64,000 nt of DNA from Pontibacter russatus (GTDB taxonomy: Bacteria; Bacteroidota; Bacteroidia; Cytophagales; Hymenobacteraceae). The position numbers were made by a program, and so were the translations under genes. Location of the stretch: assembly GCF_009931655.1 (NCBI RefSeq), contig NZ_CP047984.1:2807001-2871000 (forward strand), written 5' to 3'. Positions within the stretch are counted from its first letter, which is position 1. Each line of letters begins with the position of its first letter. This document shows positions 61,120-64,000 of the stretch, in pieces. The notes below the pieces were generated by a model. The model saw nothing but the letters and a program-made list of their open reading frames with translations, was not told the DNA's origin and did not search any database.

Positions 61120-62826
61120 ATGGAGAAGAGGTGGGTATATAACCAGGAGGCGCCGGCAGAGGTGGTAGAGCAACTCGCGGAAAACCTCAAAATAAGCTCC
61201 ACCCTGGCTGGCATCCTCTGTCAGCGCGGCATCTGCACCTATCAGGAAGCCAAGCATTATTTCCGCCCCTCCCTCTCCGACCTGCACGACCCCTTCCTGA
61301 TGAAGGGCATGGACAAGGCCGTGAACCGGCTGAACGAGGCGCTGCACAAAAGCGAGAAGATACTTATATATGGCGACTACGACGTAGACGGCACCACCTC
61401 CGTGGCCCTGATGTACGGCTTCCTGCGCGGCTACACCCACCAGATTGACTTTTATATCCCGGACAGGTATACGGAAGGCTATGGCGTGTCGCAGCAGGGC
61501 GTGGACTGGGCGGCGGAGCACGGCTTCACGCTCATCATCTGCCTCGACTGCGGCATCAAATCGGCAGACAAAGTAACCTACGCCATCGAAAAAGGCATTG
61601 ATTTTATCATATGCGACCACCACCTGCCCGACGAGGACGTGCCGCAGGCCGTGGCCGTGCTCGACCCGAAGCAGGTAGACTGCCCCTATCCATTTAAGGA
61701 ATTGTCGGGGTGCGGTGTGGGCTTTAAGCTGATTCAGGCCTTCTGTATGCAGAACGATATCGACCAGGAGGAGGCCTATAAACTGCTGGACCTGGTGGTG
61801 GTGAGCATTGCGGCCGATATCGTGCCCATCACGGGCGAGAACCGGATTCTGGCGCACTTCGGCCTGCGCCACCTGAACGGCCCGCAGCCGATGCGGCCAG
61901 GCCTGGAGGCGCTGAAGGAACTGGCTGCCATCAATTACGACATGGATATCTCTAGCATCGTGTTCGGCTTTGCGCCCCGCATCAATGCCGCAGGCCGCAT
62001 GGGAGACGCCAAAAACTCGGTGCGCATGCTGCTGGCCCAGACCAAGGAAGATGCCTTCCGGATGGCCGACATCATCAACGAATCGAACAAGGCGCGCCGC
62101 ACCAAAGACACCGACATCACCAAAGAGGCCCTGCAGATGATCGAGGAGGATGATTTCCTGAAGTCGGCCAACTCCACGGTGCTTTTTAAGAAAGACTGGC
62201 ACAAGGGCGTGATTGGCATTGTGGCCTCGCGCTGCATCGAAAAATACTACCGCCCCACCATCATCCTCACCCAGTCCAACGGCAAGGCGTCCGGCTCTGC
62301 ACGCTCGGTGCACGGTTTTAACGTACACAACGCCATCGAGAGCTGCTCCGATTTGCTGGAGCAGTTTGGTGGGCATATGTATGCCGCCGGGCTTACAATG
62401 CCCGTGGAGAACGTTCCGGCGTTCCGGGAGCGGTTTGAGGAGGTCGTGTCCAATACTATCACTGAGGAGCAGAAAATCCCGCAGATACAGATAGACGGAA
62501 AGATCAAGCTGAACCAGATCACGCGCAACTTCTACAACATCATCCGGCAGATGGAGCCCTTCGGGCCCGGCAACATGGGGCCGGTGTTTGTGTCGGAGTG
62601 CGTATATGACACGGGCAGCGTGCGCGTGGTCGGCGATTCGCACCTGAAACTGCGCCTGACGCAGGACGGTTTCTACAGCATCGACGCCATCGGCTTCGGC
62701 CTCAGCGATTACTACCACACCATCTCCAAGGGCATCCCGTTTGACGTGTGCTACACCGTGGAGGAAAATATATATAGGGGCGCCATCTCGCTGCAGTTGC
62801 GCATCAGGGATATCCGGGTGAAGTAA
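61120..62826 (+). CDS. recJ: Single-stranded-DNA exonuclease RecJ
   Basis: 568 residues from ATG 61120. DHH-family phosphoesterase with metal-binding DYDVDG (D86, D88, D90), the D166-HH motif, and the RINAAGRMGDA block of DHHA1. 5'-to-3' ssDNA exonuclease in recombination and mismatch repair. Its domain order is usual. Confidence 0.95.
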   Translation: MEKRWVYNQEAPAEVVEQLAENLKISSTLAGILCQRGICTYQEAKHYFRPSLSDLHDPFLMKGMDKAVNRLNEALHKSEKILIYGDYDVDGTTSVALMYGFLRGYTHQIDFYIPDRYTEGYGVSQQGVDWAAEHGFTLIICLDCGIKSADKVTYAIEKGIDFIICDHHLPDEDVPQAVAVLDPKQVDCPYPFKELSGCGVGFKLIQAFCMQNDIDQEEAYKLLDLVVVSIAADIVPITGENRILAHFGLRHLNGPQPMRPGLEALKELAAINYDMDISSIVFGFAPRINAAGRMGDAKNSVRMLLAQTKEDAFRMADIINESNKARRTKDTDITKEALQMIEEDDFLKSANSTVLFKKDWHKGVIGIVASRCIEKYYRPTIILTQSNGKASGSARSVHGFNVHNAIESCSDLLEQFGGHMYAAGLTMPVENVPAFRERFEEVVSNTITEEQKIPQIQIDGKIKLNQITRNFYNIIRQMEPFGPGNMGPVFVSECVYDTGSVRVVGDSHLKLRLTQDGFYSIDAIGFGLSDYYHTISKGIPFDVCYTVEENIYRGAISLQLRIRDIRVK

Positions 62827-63109
62827 TCAGTCCGAAATCATATATAGATAGAAGCTGTTTAGAGTTTGTATTTGTGTCTGGCACAAGCGGGCACTTGCGC
62901 CAGACAAAGCTTCAAGGACGGAGAAATGCAAAACTCGAAATAGGGTTATATATAATTTGGGGCTGCTATAGCTAATAGCTTAGACCAATCTCAACTGAAT
63001 ACTGCGCACTGAGGTATTTATTCTACAGAAAGTGTAGTGCCCACCAACCAACTGGTAGTATATATAACTCCTCCCCCGAAAAACGATTAACGAAAAACGA
63101 GCAACAAAA
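62827..63109. other. Intergenic region between recJ and the GH25 gene
   Basis: No gene; TATATA strings near 62839, 62948 and 63060, and a CTGGCACAAG / CTTGCGCCAG hairpin around 62878-62902 between these convergent genes. Confidence 0.4.
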
Positions 63110-63931
63110 CTACGGCAGCGGGTACATGTGCTTCAGTTGCTTCAGCGGGCTTGGCTGCGTCTCCTGGGCCATCAGATCGGGGATGCACAGCTGGCTCAGC
63201 ATGTCGCTGTCGCCTACAAAGAAGTTGACATCCACGGCAGTGTTGATGCCCATGATCCGGCCCCTGTCGGTGTGCTGCCAGAACATCCAGCTGTCAGTCT
63301 GGTGTACCTCCGGGTGGTTGTCGCTGTAGCGGGCAATCCAGAAATGGTAGTCGTTGAAGTGGCCCTGCAGGTAGCGGCGGTAGTAGTTCTGGCTGGTGTA
63401 GATGATGGGCTTCACGCCGTAGTGCGCCGTTACGCCCTCCAGCCAGGTTCTGATGCCAGCACGCAATTGCACGGGGCTCACCTTGGGGTCCGATATCTCC
63501 ACGTCCAGCACAGGCGGCAGATCACCGGCCTCCAGCACCACTGAGTTCGTGAAAAGCTCTATCTGGCACTGCACGGGCGCCTCCGGCTTGTAGAAGTGGT
63601 AAGCCCCGCGCTTGATGCCGTGGCGCTTCGTCTCCTCCCAGTTGCGCGTAAAAAAGGGGTCCTGCCTGAAATCGCCCTGCGTGGCCTTCACAAAGGCAAA
63701 AGCCACCTCCGACTCACTCACCAGCGCCCAGTCCACATGCTTCTGCCACCGCGACACATCGATGCCTTTGATGGCCGTGGCCGTGGTGAACGTTTTGGCA
63801 GTGGCTTTCTCCTCTTCGTCGTTGGGTGTAGCAGCAGGGGCGTTTGACGGCGCACCGGTGTAGCCTGCCAGCAAGAGCAGACCTGAGAAAGCAAGCTTCT
63901 GAAAAGCCGAAAGAAACAAGGGCAAAAGCAT
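63110..63931 (-). CDS. GH25 lysozyme-like muramidase, exported
   Basis: 273 residues from ATG 63931. Signal segment (LAFSGLLLLAGYTG), low-complexity linker, and a GH25 domain: GIDVSRWQKHVDW, FAFVKATQGD, PPVLDVEI with the catalytic Asp/Glu, and FWIARYS. Cleaves peptidoglycan, in growth or competition. Good complete domain. Confidence 0.92.
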   Translation of the reverse strand: MLLPLFLSAFQKLAFSGLLLLAGYTGAPSNAPAATPNDEEEKATAKTFTTATAIKGIDVSRWQKHVDWALVSESEVAFAFVKATQGDFRQDPFFTRNWEETKRHGIKRGAYHFYKPEAPVQCQIELFTNSVVLEAGDLPPVLDVEISDPKVSPVQLRAGIRTWLEGVTAHYGVKPIIYTSQNYYRRYLQGHFNDYHFWIARYSDNHPEVHQTDSWMFWQHTDRGRIMGINTAVDVNFFVGDSDMLSQLCIPDLMAQETQPSPLKQLKHMYPLP

Positions 63932-64000
63932 AATAAGCAAGGTTGAGATGAAGCGAGTTTTAAGTTAAATATTAAAAGCCGCTTATACAATACCCCGCCC

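Noticed and set aside
61078..62718. 546-codon minus-strand frame over recJ
   Set aside because: Antisense shadow of RecJ, which has all its motifs on the plus strand.
1..64000. CRISPR arrays, tRNA or rRNA genes
   Set aside because: No regularly spaced direct repeats and no cloverleaf or rRNA signature found on reading either strand.

Overview
The window looks like chromosome from a GC-rich member of the Bacteroidota, most likely Cytophagales/Hymenobacteraceae and Pontibacter-like. The grounds are: typical Bacteroidota families (GIN-domain DUF2807, FAS1, DUF1080, DUF3857, DciA/DUF721, a DksA-like protein without its zinc cysteines); promoters of the TAnnTTTG type and no Shine-Dalgarno pattern; and a striking excess of TATATA/ATATATAA strings between and inside genes. 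No tRNA, rRNA or CRISPR array was recognised. The genus is inferred, not proven.

Layout. 1-13 kb: housekeeping genes (3' end of glycyl-tRNA synthetase, ileS, lspA, a HAD phosphatase, a tandem-ATPase peptide transporter, RNase R, a polyprenyl synthase, rhomboid protease). 13-24 kb: envelope and transport genes (FAS1 protein, SLC13 permease, DUF1080 lipoprotein, MsbA-like exporter, DUF3857-transglutaminase-DUF2569 protein). Within this, an AT-rich patch (17.2-18.6 kb) holds an orphan membrane protein and a VapBC-like toxin-antitoxin pair. 24-28 kb: a minus-strand cluster of an N-formylglutamate-amidohydrolase-like protein, a DUF1704 metallopeptidase-like protein and a glutathione-synthetase-like ATP-grasp ligase. 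28-33.5 kb: small envelope proteins, an M28 peptidase, an acyl-CoA thioesterase, DciA, and an MntA/HepT toxin-antitoxin locus.

33.5-42.6 kb is a respiration and redox-stress region: a divergent cbb3-type oxidase (CcoN, then a CcoO with an extra cytochrome c domain), three small membrane or soluble proteins, a group III truncated haemoglobin, two tandem mini-cupins, an Rrf2 regulator with three cysteines, a 2Fe-2S ferredoxin, a cupin fusion, a frameshifted AhpD-like gene, DUF2945 and DUF488. A TGA-N6-TCA site upstream of ccoN suggests Crp/Fnr-type control. 43-57 kb returns to core functions (recF, pdhA, YfgM-like TPR, ribH, DksA-like, scpB, rluB, coaX, lptC, CorC, PpiD). An intact IS4-type element lies directly after ppiD. 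58.8-64 kb holds a TPR protein, a 36-residue membrane protein, recJ and a GH25 lysozyme.

Most notable: (i) the DUF1704/ATP-grasp/amidohydrolase cluster, formally similar to a residue-adding and residue-removing cycle; (ii) two toxin-antitoxin loci in which the antitoxin is intact and the toxin is interrupted; (iii) the divergent oxidase operon with unknown small subunits; (iv) an IleS with a rearranged GIHH signature; (v) a roughly 110-bp dispersed intergenic repeat and the excess of TATATA. Three frameshifts each look like loss of one base from a short homopolymer, so assembly error has to be excluded.
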